The position numbers were made by a program, and so were the translations under genes. DNA of 64,000 bases, from positions 1 to 64,000 of the forward strand of contig NZ_VAWF01000005.1 of NCBI RefSeq assembly GCF_005869845.1. The letters are read 5' to 3'. The stretch's first letter is position 1. Every line of letters starts with the position of its first letter. Under the pieces are notes generated by a model. The model was not told where the DNA came from. It did not search any database and saw only the letters and a list, made by a program, of their open reading frames with translations. Shown in pieces: positions 9,753 to 18,711 of this stretch. The stretch comes from Fodinibius saliphilus. Its GTDB lineage: Bacteria; Bacteroidota; Rhodothermia; Balneolales; Balneolaceae.

Positions 9753-10175
9753 ATGTCTTTGAATAAAGATACCAAAACGACCTTACATATATTAGTTCTT
9801 TTAACAATATTTGGGCCGGTCTTAAAAGCTATAGTTGCTATTATAGCCGGTGATTATTGGGGAATGGGTATTTCTTTAGCACTCTTTGTCTTATTTGGAG
9901 TATTGTACTGGTTTATTGGTATCGATTACTTTGAGGTAGATCAATGGGTTAATATAGAAACAAGAAGGAAAGGCAATCAGAAAAATATCTCCAAAATAAT
10001 TTTACACCTATTAGTACTTTTAGGAATAATTGGTTCATTTCTGCTAGCTCTAATGATGTTCATAAATGAAGAATATTTAAAGATGGGTATACTATTAGGC
10101 CTTTTTATCATATTTGGGGCCCTATATTGGTTCTTTGGTATCAATTATTTAAAGGAAGCAAAGAACCAACATTGA
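9753..10175 (+). CDS. Tandemly duplicated four-helix membrane protein of unknown function
   Basis: This 140-residue protein is built from two copies of a 53-residue module, residues 9-61 and 82-134, aligned without gaps; I count 27 identical positions. Each copy has two hydrophobic helices and ends in a conserved LYWFxGIxY motif, so the protein should span the membrane four times. A basic linker (about 66-81) joins the copies. No family was recognised. It follows the cysteine-tailed lipoprotein by 48 bp on the same strand and shares its AT-rich composition, so the two are probably co-transcribed. A role as a protective or export partner of that protein is possible but unproven. Confidence 0.75.
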   Translation: MSLNKDTKTTLHILVLLTIFGPVLKAIVAIIAGDYWGMGISLALFVLFGVLYWFIGIDYFEVDQWVNIETRRKGNQKNISKIILHLLVLLGIIGSFLLALMMFINEEYLKMGILLGLFIIFGALYWFFGINYLKEAKNQH

Positions 10176-10333
10176 AAAAGGAAAGATAATCAACCATAAG
10201 TTGATTAGTTTACATTACAGTTAATACTTTTTTCCGTAAACATTACTTCAATGTAGAGTTATAGCTTGCCGAATAGATAATGTAAATAAGCTAAAGTATT
10301 TTGAGACCAGCTTTCCCAACGAACTAAATACCA

Positions 10334-10375
10334 AACAAAAAAGCCCTTCCTTTTACGGGAAGGGCTTTTTTTATA
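10334..10375. terminator. Bidirectional terminator, copy 2 of the pair
   Basis: The stem AAGCCCTTCC/GGGAAGGGCTT has an A-tract and a T-tract on its two sides. It sits between the convergent duplicated membrane protein gene (plus strand, stop 10175) and typA (minus strand, stop 10393) and can serve both. It is identical to 8577-8619 except for one T in the loop. Confidence 0.9.
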
Positions 10376-10392
10376 CCTAGTAAATATATGAA

Positions 10393-12210
10393 CTAAGCTT
10401 CTGCTTTTTTCTGAGCTCTTTTACGCTCATTAAAATCAAGATATTTCTTCCGGATACGCAAGCTCTTGGGGGTTACTTCCAAAAGCTCATCGTCATCAAT
10501 AAACTCGATACATTGTTCAAGACTCATCTTCTTGGCCGGTGCAATCTTCACCTCATCCGCACTTTGCGTAGCACGGTGGTTGGTAAGGTTTTTCTTTTTC
10601 ACCACATTAACAACCAAGTCATCAGAACGGTTATTAATACCTACCACTTGGCCTTCGTACACCGAGTCGCCGGGTTCAACCAAGAAGGTTCCTCTATCTT
10701 GTAATCCTTCCAGTGCATAGCTGGTGACCTCTCCTTTTTCCAAAGAGATAAGTGTTCCGCTGTTGCGCCCGGGAATTTTACCGGCATATGGTTCATAAGC
10801 ATCAAACTGCTGGTGCATAATACCTGTGCCCCGCGTTTCGGTCAGCATCTCTCCCCTGAAACCGATAAGTCCACGTGATGGAACTTTAAAGATTAGGCGA
10901 TTATTATCGCCTTCTTGGGTCATAGAGGTCATAATACCTTTGCGCTGCTGCAAGTTATCAATCACCCTGTTACTGTAGTCTTTATGAACATCCACTACCA
11001 CCTCTTCAAAAGGTTCATGGCGTTGCCCGTCAATTTCTTTAAAAAGAACTTCAGGACGTGATACGGCAAACTCATACCCTTCTCGGCGCATGGTTTCTGT
11101 CAGAATCGCCAACTGGAGCTCTCCACGTCCTGATACTTTATAGATATCGGGATTCTCAGTCTGTTCTACTTCAATAGAAACATTAGTACGAATTTCACGC
11201 ATTAATCGATCTTTAATCTGATTAGACGTTACATACTCCCCTTCTAGACCAGCAAAAGGTGAATCATTGACGCGGAAAAACATGGCCATCGTCGGCTGAT
11301 CAATATCAGGATAGTTAATGGCTGTCATATCTTCAGTAGCCGTTAACGTATCTCCGATATCAACTTTTTCGTAACCAGCCAAAGCAAAAATATCACCTGC
11401 TACTGCTTTTTCTACCGGTTCACGTTTGAGACCGTTAAAGGTAAACAGCTTTGTTGCCTTGGCTTTCTCTTTGAGATCCCCATTCCGATCGAGTAGGGCA
11501 ATCTGCTGGTTCTGTTCAATAGTACCCTGCTCCACACGACCAATAGCGATTCGTCCTACATAGTCGTTCCAGTCGATGCTGCTTACCAACATTTTAAAAG
11601 GGGCATCAAGCTCTTGTTGGGGAGCGGGAATTGTTTCTACAATCTTATCAAATAGTGGGGTCAGATCATCATTATCATCTTCAAGCTCATGCTTGGCAAT
11701 TCCATTGATACCTTCTGCATATATAATAGGAAAATCCAGCTGCTCATCACTGGCATCAAGCATTACAAATAAGTCAAAGATCTCATTTAATACATCATCG
11801 GGACGTGCATCTTTTCTGTCGATCTTGTTGATAACGACTATAGGTTCATATCCAAGATCCAATGATTTGCGAAGTACAAATTTTGTTTGTGGAAGAGGAC
11901 CTTCGGCAGCATCCACCAAAATTATTACCCCATTTACCATCTTCAGGATACGCTCTACTTCTCCGCCAAAATCGGCGTGACCCGGGGTGTCAACAATATT
12001 AATTTTAGTTTCGCCCCATTTAACAGCCGTATTCTTGGAACTGATCGTAATTCCTTTCTCTTTTTCAAGGTCCCCGGAATCCATCACCCGTTCCGCGACC
12101 TCTTCATTTTCGCGAAAGGTACCGCTCTGTTTTAACATTTGGTCAACCAAGGTAGTTTTACCGTGGTCTACGTGAGCAATGATGGCTATATTTCTTAAGT
12201 CGTTGTACAT
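10393..12210 (-). CDS. typA: Ribosome-associated GTPase TypA/BipA
   Basis: This 605-residue EF-G-like GTPase assists ribosome assembly and stress adaptation. It has G1 AHVDHGKT at residues 12-19, the effector stretch [16 protein letters not shown]3 [14 protein letters not shown] and G4 NKIDR near 128. The TypA-specific C-terminal domain is seen in [21 protein letters not shown] and the [20 protein letters not shown]-like end. The length is typical for TypA. It is a paralogue of the fusA gene at the left edge, not a duplicate copy. The bidirectional terminator at 10334-10375 lies just downstream. Confidence 0.97.
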   Translation of the reverse strand: MYNDLRNIAIIAHVDHGKTTLVDQMLKQSGTFRENEEVAERVMDSGDLEKEKGITISSKNTAVKWGETKINIVDTPGHADFGGEVERILKMVNGVIILVDAAEGPLPQTKFVLRKSLDLGYEPIVVINKIDRKDARPDDVLNEIFDLFVMLDASDEQLDFPIIYAEGINGIAKHELEDDNDDLTPLFDKIVETIPAPQQELDAPFKMLVSSIDWNDYVGRIAIGRVEQGTIEQNQQIALLDRNGDLKEKAKATKLFTFNGLKREPVEKAVAGDIFALAGYEKVDIGDTLTATEDMTAINYPDIDQPTMAMFFRVNDSPFAGLEGEYVTSNQIKDRLMREIRTNVSIEVEQTENPDIYKVSGRGELQLAILTETMRREGYEFAVSRPEVLFKEIDGQRHEPFEEVVVDVHKDYSNRVIDNLQQRKGIMTSMTQEGDNNRLIFKVPSRGLIGFRGEMLTETRGTGIMHQQFDAYEPYAGKIPGRNSGTLISLEKGEVTSYALEGLQDRGTFLVEPGDSVYEGQVVGINNRSDDLVVNVVKKKNLTNHRATQSADEVKIAPAKKMSLEQCIEFIDDDELLEVTPKSLRIRKKYLDFNERKRAQKKAEA

Positions 12211-12583
12211 AAAAATTTAGTATTAATTAGATAAGTCCCTACAGAAGCTCGTGTTTTCCTGATTTTCCGGATCTTTGTTCTAAAAAGAGCAGTGTAGATT
12301 CTGAAACAAGCTCAGAATGATATAAGGGCCTACATCCTATTTTCACGAGCGTGCAAAGATACGGTTTTATTTGCGCAATTCATTATTAGAAAGTTCAATT
12401 TTTTCTAATGTACTTCTCCCTTCTCTAAATTGCTCATAAGCACGTATTTTGGTATATATAGATTCTGCATTTTAGATATTTGACTCCTCTTAAAACATTC
12501 GGGTAAAACGCAGGCAAAATGAAGCCGGTTTTACCGGGGATAGAATGGACACAACTTTTTAAAAAAATAAATTAATATTCTAG
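12211..12583. other. 373-bp divergent intergenic region
   Basis: This AT-rich spacer separates the typA start (minus) from the SDR gene start (plus) and must contain both promoters. I see no convincing reading frame, tRNA or riboswitch-like element. A short inverted stretch (CCGG-TTTTA-CCGG) lies near 12522-12537, about 45 bp before the SDR start. Nothing firm can be assigned. Confidence 0.5.
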
Positions 12584-13360
12584 ATGGACTTAGAAATTAA
12601 AGGCCAGCGGTTTATTGTCTGTGGAGCCAGCAGTGGATTTGGTCGTGCGATAGCAGAATTACTTCTTGATGAAGGGGCTCATGTTATTGCCGTTGCTCGC
12701 CGTGAAGAAAAGCTTAACGAACTTCAGGAAACCTATCCCGATGCCACCGACATTGTAGTCGGAGACCTAACTGATGATGATACTCATAACAACATTGAAG
12801 CGGCAATTGGTAATGAGCAGCTTCACGGTGTGGTTATCAATGCTGGCGGCCCTCCCGCTTTAAGTCCTCTTGAAACAGCTCTATATGACTGGGACCAAGC
12901 GTACGAAAATGTCATGCGGTGGAAAGTAGCACTAGTTTTACGATTGGTCTCTTATTTTACTTCTAAAGAGTACGGACGCATTCTATTTGTCGAAAGTCAA
13001 TCTGTAAAACAACCCATTGCCTCTCTCGTGCTTAGTAATTCATTCCGCGCCGGTATTGTGGGGTTTGCGAAATCTCTTTCACAAGAAATTGCCGGTAATG
13101 GAGTTACGGTTAATGTTCTTGCGCCCGGCTCTCATGATACCCCGGCCATTGAGCGAGTTATTCAGAAAAAAGTTGATAGCTCCGACAAATCGTATGAAGA
13201 AGTAAAAGAAGAGATGGAAGCTGCTATCCCTGTAGGACGTTTCGGCAAAGGTGAAGAGATCGCCTCTTTGGCTGGATGGGTTCTATCACCCCATGCATCT
13301 TATGTTACAGGACAAACAATAAGTCACGACGGTGGTAGTATTAAAGGTACCTTCGGATAA
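12584..13360 (+). CDS. SDR-fold oxidoreductase with degenerate active site
   Basis: This 258-residue protein has the short-chain dehydrogenase/reductase fold, with a nucleotide motif near the start (VCGASSGFGRAIAELL, about 13-28), an NAGG segment near 86-89, and a C-terminal SYVTGQTISHDGG region. The usual Tyr-x3-Lys catalytic pair is not visible: where it should be, the sequence reads LVLSNSFRAGIVGFAKSL, with Leu and Phe at those positions. This matches a known subgroup of FabG-like SDRs without the standard tetrad. The substrate is therefore unknown and it may not be a typical reductase. It is upstream of a small membrane peptide and yjbQ on the same strand. Confidence 0.88.
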   Translation: MDLEIKGQRFIVCGASSGFGRAIAELLLDEGAHVIAVARREEKLNELQETYPDATDIVVGDLTDDDTHNNIEAAIGNEQLHGVVINAGGPPALSPLETALYDWDQAYENVMRWKVALVLRLVSYFTSKEYGRILFVESQSVKQPIASLVLSNSFRAGIVGFAKSLSQEIAGNGVTVNVLAPGSHDTPAIERVIQKKVDSSDKSYEEVKEEMEAAIPVGRFGKGEEIASLAGWVLSPHASYVTGQTISHDGGSIKGTFG

Positions 13361-13447
13361 TTTTTTTAGGTTTTCAGTACAATTAATATCCTCAAAAGAA
13401 TCAGGGGATTAAGGGATCACGAATAGACTAACATAAATAACACTACT

Positions 13448-13621
13448 ATGAATAGGGAACTATTCGATTATTCGATAATCATTTTTATGGGACTTATGTT
13501 ATCGATAATCATATACTTGGATTGGGGCGATTTCTATACCACTTTTTCACTAATTCCACTAGTAGCCTTTTATTATTTGGGACAATACACTGAGCGGAAA
13601 TTTGGTCCTGCTAAATTATAA
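13448..13621 (+). CDS. 57-residue predicted membrane peptide
   Basis: This ATG-to-TAA frame encodes 57 residues starting MNRELFDYSIIIFMGLMLSI. Two hydrophobic helices (about 8-24 and 31-45) flank a short acidic turn (LDWGDFY), and a basic tail (QYTERKFGPAKL) follows. That pattern is typical of a real small membrane protein and unlikely in random sequence. It lies 87 bp after the SDR gene and 51 bp before yjbQ on the same strand. No family was recognised. Expression evidence or conservation in relatives would settle it. Confidence 0.55.
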   Translation: MNRELFDYSIIIFMGLMLSIIIYLDWGDFYTTFSLIPLVAFYYLGQYTERKFGPAKL

Positions 13622-13672
13622 ATCCCGATATCTACACCTCATTAGGTCTAACTATTTCTAAGTTTAAAAGAT

Positions 13673-14092
13673 ATGTGGCATCAAACAAAGGTTACCTTAG
13701 ACAAAAAACCTCGTGGATACCATATTATTACCGATGAGATTTTGCAGTATATCCCTGAAATAAAAGCAATACAGACTGGGCTTGCTCATATCTTTATCCA
13801 ACATACCAGTGCCAGCCTTACAATCAATGAAAATGCCGATCCGTCGGTACGGAGAGACTTTCTCACACACTTTAAGCGGATGGTTCCTGAAGATACTTCC
13901 ATGTATGAACATACTCTTGAAGGTCCCGATGATATGACATCACATATAAAAAGTTCTATGATGGGATCTTCGGTCAGTATTCCTATCACTGACGGGAAGT
14001 TAAACCTTGGAACCTGGCAAGGAATCTATTTATGCGAACATAGAAATAACGGTGGCCGACGAAAGCTAGTTGTCACCTTACACGGTGAATAA
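13673..14092 (+). CDS. yjbQ: YjbQ/UPF0047 family protein
   Basis: This 139-residue protein is a complete UPF0047 member. Characteristic segments are FIQHTSASLTINENADPSVRRD, YEHTLEGPDDMTSHIKSS and LGTWQGIYLCEHR, carrying the conserved histidines thought to bind metal. Family members show weak thiamine-phosphate synthase activity in some tests, but the physiological role is unsettled. The next gene, a methyltransferase, starts 14 bp downstream and is probably co-transcribed. Confidence 0.92.
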   Translation: MWHQTKVTLDKKPRGYHIITDEILQYIPEIKAIQTGLAHIFIQHTSASLTINENADPSVRRDFLTHFKRMVPEDTSMYEHTLEGPDDMTSHIKSSMMGSSVSIPITDGKLNLGTWQGIYLCEHRNNGGRRKLVVTLHGE

Positions 14093-14106
14093 ACTATTTT
14101 AAAACC

Positions 14107-14793
14107 ATGGAGCATAATAAAAAAGAGATAGAAAAGGAGTTTAGCGATACCGACTTGAAAGAACTGGCTTCTCAATTACGCTTTCCGGAGGGCAAAAAAG
14201 GCGCTGATATTGGGCGAAAAATGGATGAAACCAATATAAGCATGACCATTGATACCATTGATGCCTTAAATATTTCTGCATATGATTCCATCTTGGAGAT
14301 TGGTCATGGTAACTGCAACCATTTGGGAAAAGTGCTCTCCCAAGCTAATAATATTCGGTATTCTGGTCTCGAAATATCTGCAACAATGAAGAGAGAAGCA
14401 CAAAGAGTCAATAAAAAACATATTGATTCAAACCGTGCCACATTTTACCTGTATGGTGGTTCAATCTTTCCTTTCGAAGACCACACTTTCAATCAGGTAA
14501 TGACAGTTAATACCATTTACTTCTGGGAAAATCCCATTGATCTTTTACAAGAAGTATTCAGAGTACTAAAACCCGGAGGATTCTTTGGGATCGGCTTTGC
14601 TCAAAAAACTTTTATGAAAGAGCTTCCCTTTGTAGAACATGGGTTCAAGCTTTATGATACATCTGATGTAACCGACCTGATGAAAGAAACTGCATTCCGT
14701 GTCTTTGATATTGTAGACAAAACGGAAGAGGTTATTAGCAAAAGTGGTGAAACGGTTAAACGTCAATATACTGTAATCACTCTTGCTAAATAA
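14107..14793 (+). CDS. Class I SAM-dependent methyltransferase
   Basis: This 228-residue protein has a Methyltransf_11-type domain: motif I ILEIGHGNCNHLGKVL (about 61-76), the acidic strand SGLEISATM, the loop GGSIFPFEDHTFNQVMTVNTIYFW, and post-motif VFRVLKPGGFFGIGF. The first 50 residues form a helical lid. The substrate cannot be read from sequence; small molecules or quinone-like compounds are typical for this class. It starts 14 bp after yjbQ and no terminator separates them. Confidence 0.88.
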   Translation: MEHNKKEIEKEFSDTDLKELASQLRFPEGKKGADIGRKMDETNISMTIDTIDALNISAYDSILEIGHGNCNHLGKVLSQANNIRYSGLEISATMKREAQRVNKKHIDSNRATFYLYGGSIFPFEDHTFNQVMTVNTIYFWENPIDLLQEVFRVLKPGGFFGIGFAQKTFMKELPFVEHGFKLYDTSDVTDLMKETAFRVFDIVDKTEEVISKSGETVKRQYTVITLAK

Positions 14794-15015
14794 GGATTTT
14801 TATTAAACTGCCGGAATTGTGGTATACCGTTTACAACCATATAGAATCACCATTCAAAAAATCACTGCATCCCTCCGATTCCTTTCTTACCCTCCCTTTT
14901 CAAGGATAAATCCTCTCCTATCAACTATAAAATTAATTACAATTAATTTTGAAATAGCCCCGGCAAGAAGTAGATTCGAGATATATACTTATATCATATC
15001 TTTTAAAAAACTGTT

Positions 15016-15516
15016 ATGAAACAAACAGAACTTCAAGAGATTACATTAATAGGATTATCTCTGCCAGAGAAAACAACAAATGAAAACGGGCAGGCACAAA
15101 AGGATTGTGGTAAACTATGGGAAAGGTTCCAGGCAGAAGGTTGTATCACAAAAATCCCCAACAAACTAGACGATGAAATCTACGCTGTCTATCACGACTA
15201 TGATGGAGATTTTACCCAGCCATATTCTTATTTCATAGGTTGTAAAGTCTCTCCGGGCACCAAGGTGCCGGAAGGGCTATACCAATTAACCATCCCCAAG
15301 GGTGAATACAGAAAAATCACCACCTCCGGAAAAATGCCAGAATGTATAGCTGATGCATGGCGTGAGATCTGGGAAAAAGAGGAAGAGTTAAACAGGGGAT
15401 ATATTGCTGATTTTGAGGTGTATGGAAAGAAAGATCAAAATGGGGAACAGGCTGAAATTGATATTTACCTATCAACTGACTCGGCAAAACCATTTCAAAG
15501 CCCCAACGAAGTATAA
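15016..15516 (+). CDS. GyrI-like / effector-binding domain protein
   Basis: This 166-residue stand-alone protein resembles the GyrI-like small-molecule-binding domain found at the C-terminus of AraC- and MerR-type regulators. The pattern includes an N-terminal ITLIGLSLPEKT strand, a central YHDYDGDFTQPYSYFIGCKV and a GEYRKITTSGKMPECIADAWREIW segment. There is no DNA-binding helix-turn-helix, so it is probably a free ligand-binding protein, as in SbmC/GyrI or YdeE-like proteins. It stands alone, about 220 bp from the previous gene. Confidence 0.85.
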   Translation: MKQTELQEITLIGLSLPEKTTNENGQAQKDCGKLWERFQAEGCITKIPNKLDDEIYAVYHDYDGDFTQPYSYFIGCKVSPGTKVPEGLYQLTIPKGEYRKITTSGKMPECIADAWREIWEKEEELNRGYIADFEVYGKKDQNGEQAEIDIYLSTDSAKPFQSPNEV

Positions 15517-15648
15517 TGTTTCCCGCTAATTCTAAGAAAAGACGAGAAGTAAAGTTAACCAATATAGTACAAGTGAGACGTTTGAGATATTGTTAAAAAC
15601 ATTACCTTAAAAAATTGTTCCAAACCTCTCAATTGTACTCTATTTATC

Positions 15649-15686
15649 CCCGCCCTGCGGGTATAAAAAAAGATTAAATCTTTTTT
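15649..15686. terminator. Tandem hairpins, possible bidirectional terminator
   Basis: CCCGC-CCT-GCGGG (15649-15661) is followed directly by an A-rich/T-rich inverted repeat AAAAAAGAT/ATCTTTTTT (15666-15686). It could end transcription of the GyrI-like gene, which stops about 130 bp upstream, or act in the leader of the FUSC gene that starts 73 bp downstream. Confidence 0.4.
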
Positions 15687-15758
15687 ACCACCTTCTTTGC
15701 CAAATATAACTTCTTATATTGTGCTTCAGTAAATTGAATATCCGGGCAGCAAAATAGA

Positions 15759-18107
15759 ATGAGGATCTCCGACCAACTCCAGCAGGCGATCGAATATCTA
15801 CGGGACGTCTTTCAAGGCGAACAGTTCTACCTAAGCCTACGGCACGCCACAGGGGCTTTAATTCCCCTTGTAATTAGCGAAATGTTGGGCTATCCGAACA
15901 TTGGGCTGGAGATGATGCTCGGGGCTTTCTTTGTCTCTGGCGTTGATATTGCCGGTACTTTTCAATCAAAGGCCAAGGCTCTGCTTATTACTACGGCCCT
16001 TTCAATCTCTATCACTTTTTTACTGCTTGTTGCCGGCGGACAGCAACTTTTGGTACTAGTACTGCTCTTTCTTTTTATTTTTGGCCTCGCATACATCTCC
16101 CCTTTTAGCCTCCGCTATTCCCTTATGGGCATTATGGGCTACCTTGCGATTATCCTGGCTATAAGTATGATTGGCCGATTTGACTCAGTTTCTCAAATAT
16201 TACATCACTGTTTTTTATTACTCTGCGGATCACTTTGGTATATCACCTATGCTTTGGTCATCCATTTTTTTGCCGGCACTCGTGCAATAACACGACGATT
16301 AGCACGGTGCATGCGTCAGACGACCCATTATTTTCAACAACGTGTTACTTTGGTTGAACCTGATGTGGACCATACACAAGGGATATTTAAACTGGCAGAA
16401 CTACAGCAAGAACTTAATGAAACCCAGGAAAGTGTGCGTGAGTTGCTGTTTAGTAATACCTCCCTGCTATCAGGCCGCAGCTCAGAGCGACGAAGATACT
16501 ATCTCATATTTATTGAGCTCGTAGACATGCATGAATTGGCTATGGCTACTCCTATAGATTATCCCAAAGTGCGAGACCTGCTACATCAATATCCAGAGTA
16601 CAATATTATTCGTGAAGTCATAGATAATATTCACGCTGAAATGAACCTATTGGCTGATGTATTACTCAACAATAGAGAGTATGAAAATCCACTTCATCTC
16701 CAAGATGAAATGGATACCCTGGAACAATATCTAGCTCGACTTAAACAAGAAGTATTCAGTGATGAAGACCATAATGAAGAAGCCTACCACACCTTAAAAC
16801 GCCTTGAAATATACTTACATAAACAGCTGCAAAAAGTAGAAGTTATTCAAAATGCAGTTCTCGATTACAGAACCTACTACGAAGAGCCAGAAGAGAATGA
16901 CCGAACACCTTATACCGACCTTTCCACAACAGACCTCCCGCAGTTTGTTACTCCCAACCCACTGAATTGGAATAGTACAGTTGATAACTTTAGCTTTGAC
17001 TCAAGCTACTTTCGTTATGCCTTAAGAACGGCTACTACAGCTGTAGCCGGCTATTCTATGGCACATTTTTTGGGATTTGAAAATGCATATTGGGTTCTTT
17101 TAACAGTGTTGGTAGTTATGAAGCCCGGATATGGTGTAACCAGTCAACGGTTTTTCCACCGTATTATCGGTACATTGATTGGTGCTGCTATTGCCTATGG
17201 TTTATATCTCTTAGATCCTAGCCATGTTGCCTCACTTATTATCTTCGGGGTATCGCTAACACTCGCCTTTACTTTTGTTGTGCGTAACTACGTAATTGCC
17301 TCTTCATTTTTTACCATCTTTGTAATTTTTATGTACAGTTTCTTAAACAGAGAAATTCCCTCTATGGTGGTTTTCCGAGTGGTAGATACTATTGTGGGAG
17401 CAGTACTAGTTATAGGAGCAGTTCGTTTTCTATGGCCCTCGTGGGAGTATCAAAAATTTCCGGCACTGCTACGCAAATCGTTGTTTTCCAATAAACTATA
17501 TCTACAAGAAGTCCTTAATCACCTTTTTGAAGGAAGTTTTGATGAAAAGAACTATCGCCTGACACGCAAAGAGGCTTATGTTGATATCGCAAATGTCATT
17601 TCTTCTTATCACCGTTTGGCAAATGATCCAGAGTCCAAACAAAAAGGGGCACAGTTCTCTTATGATCTGGCATTATTAAATTATATGATACTCTCAACAA
17701 CAACCTCCCTTGGGATTTTCCTGCAACGTCACCCCAATGAATCTTTTCACTATCCAGAGTTTCAAACTATTGGCGAGGGCATACAAAAAAACCTAGAGCT
17801 CTCCATCCAATACCTTGCCTATTCTGACTCACCCACCACCGATGAAGGACTATCGAAATCAGAAAAAATAGAAGAAGCCAGCGAAGAGCTTTCCAAACAG
17901 ATCTATACCCTTAAACGCCAGATAGACCGGCAAAATATTCCCACAGATTCCTCTAACAAAACCTACCTTCGATATGCTCATATCAACTATCTGAGCAGAC
18001 AATTGCGGTGGATACTTGAGTTGAGTCGATCTATTCTAAACCGCGCGGCTTATCCGGAAAGATACCCAGATACCCCCCTCACGGCAAATACTACAAGTAC
18101 GAATTGA
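15759..18107 (+). CDS. FUSC/YccS-type membrane protein
   Basis: This 782-residue inner-membrane protein has the twin architecture of the FUSC family. An N-terminal block of about six membrane helices (roughly 25-175) is followed by a long helical cytoplasmic domain (about 185-370). A second membrane block (about 415-570) includes AYWVLLTVLVVMKPGYGVTSQRFFHRIIGTLIGA, and a second helical domain ends the protein. Relatives include YccS/YhfK and aromatic-acid efflux proteins (AaeB); the transported substrate is unknown. No membrane-fusion partner lies next to it. The gene stands alone, preceded by the tandem hairpins at 15649-15686. Confidence 0.9.
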   Translation: MRISDQLQQAIEYLRDVFQGEQFYLSLRHATGALIPLVISEMLGYPNIGLEMMLGAFFVSGVDIAGTFQSKAKALLITTALSISITFLLLVAGGQQLLVLVLLFLFIFGLAYISPFSLRYSLMGIMGYLAIILAISMIGRFDSVSQILHHCFLLLCGSLWYITYALVIHFFAGTRAITRRLARCMRQTTHYFQQRVTLVEPDVDHTQGIFKLAELQQELNETQESVRELLFSNTSLLSGRSSERRRYYLIFIELVDMHELAMATPIDYPKVRDLLHQYPEYNIIREVIDNIHAEMNLLADVLLNNREYENPLHLQDEMDTLEQYLARLKQEVFSDEDHNEEAYHTLKRLEIYLHKQLQKVEVIQNAVLDYRTYYEEPEENDRTPYTDLSTTDLPQFVTPNPLNWNSTVDNFSFDSSYFRYALRTATTAVAGYSMAHFLGFENAYWVLLTVLVVMKPGYGVTSQRFFHRIIGTLIGAAIAYGLYLLDPSHVASLIIFGVSLTLAFTFVVRNYVIASSFFTIFVIFMYSFLNREIPSMVVFRVVDTIVGAVLVIGAVRFLWPSWEYQKFPALLRKSLFSNKLYLQEVLNHLFEGSFDEKNYRLTRKEAYVDIANVISSYHRLANDPESKQKGAQFSYDLALLNYMILSTTTSLGIFLQRHPNESFHYPEFQTIGEGIQKNLELSIQYLAYSDSPTTDEGLSKSEKIEEASEELSKQIYTLKRQIDRQNIPTDSSNKTYLRYAHINYLSRQLRWILELSRSILNRAAYPERYPDTPLTANTTSTN

Positions 18108-18284
18108 TATTATCGGATCAACCTATTCTTTTTTTGATACCCAGAATACGCGTATTTTACGTAGCTGTGACCAAAACTTTTGACCTGTGCTTTTTATCCT
18201 TGGATTACATATTAGGAGCAGATACATTTCTTTACTGCTCTAAATAATTAATGCCAATATATACTATTGGTCAATACATTCGCT

Positions 18285-18290
18285 GGAGGA
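18285..18290 (+). promoter_or_regulatory. Strong Shine-Dalgarno sequence (unusual in this window)
   Basis: GGAGGA lies four to five bases before the ATG at 18295. Most genes here have A-rich leaders without such a site, so this ribosome binding site both fixes the start and stands out. Confidence 0.7.
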
Positions 18291-18294
18291 TCAT

Positions 18295-18711
18295 ATGCAT
18301 GCAATCTTCAAAAACATCTTAGCATTTATCGTAGGAATTATAGTTGGAGGAGCTGTAAATATGGGCATCATCATGGTAGGCAGCTCCATTATCCCTCCCC
18401 CTGCAGGAGTTGATTTGATGGATGTAGAAGCGTTGAAAGCAAATATGCACCTGTTCGAACCTCAACATTTTATCATACCCTTCTTGGCTCATGCCATCGG
18501 CACATTGTTAGGAGCGTTATTAACTGCAACCATTGCAGCAACATACCAGACAAAACTTGCCCTGGGTATCGGGTTATTCTTTTTAGCCGGTGGCATTGCT
18601 AATCTTATTATGCTCCCCGCACCTATATGGTTTGCAATAGTTGATATAGTTGGCGCTTACTTACCTATGGGCTGGTTGGGCAGCAGAATAGCATCTAGCT
18701 GGATAGGATAA
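18295..18711 (+). CDS. Small four-helix membrane protein of unknown function
   Basis: This 138-residue protein has about four membrane helices (roughly 6-30, 58-80, 84-106 and 108-130) rich in glycine and alanine. A conserved-looking extracytoplasmic loop (IPPPAGVDLMDVEALKANMHLFEPQHF) lies between helices one and two. Proteins of this kind are common in Bacteroidota genomes but have no assigned function that I know. The start is fixed by a GGAGGA ribosome binding site. It is monocistronic, between the FUSC gene and the tRNA-Ser region. Confidence 0.75.
   Translation: MHAIFKNILAFIVGIIVGGAVNMGIIMVGSSIIPPPAGVDLMDVEALKANMHLFEPQHFIIPFLAHAIGTLLGALLTATIAATYQTKLALGIGLFFLAGGIANLIMLPAPIWFAIVDIVGAYLPMGWLGSRIASSWIG

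Noticed and set aside
174-12210. fusA and typA as a duplicated elongation factor G
   Set aside because: They are distinct paralogues with different C-terminal domains and are present together in most bacteria.
14819-15019. A 66-codon frame starting at GTG between the methyltransferase and GyrI-like genes
   Set aside because: No hydrophobic, charged or conserved pattern; probably chance in AT-rich DNA.
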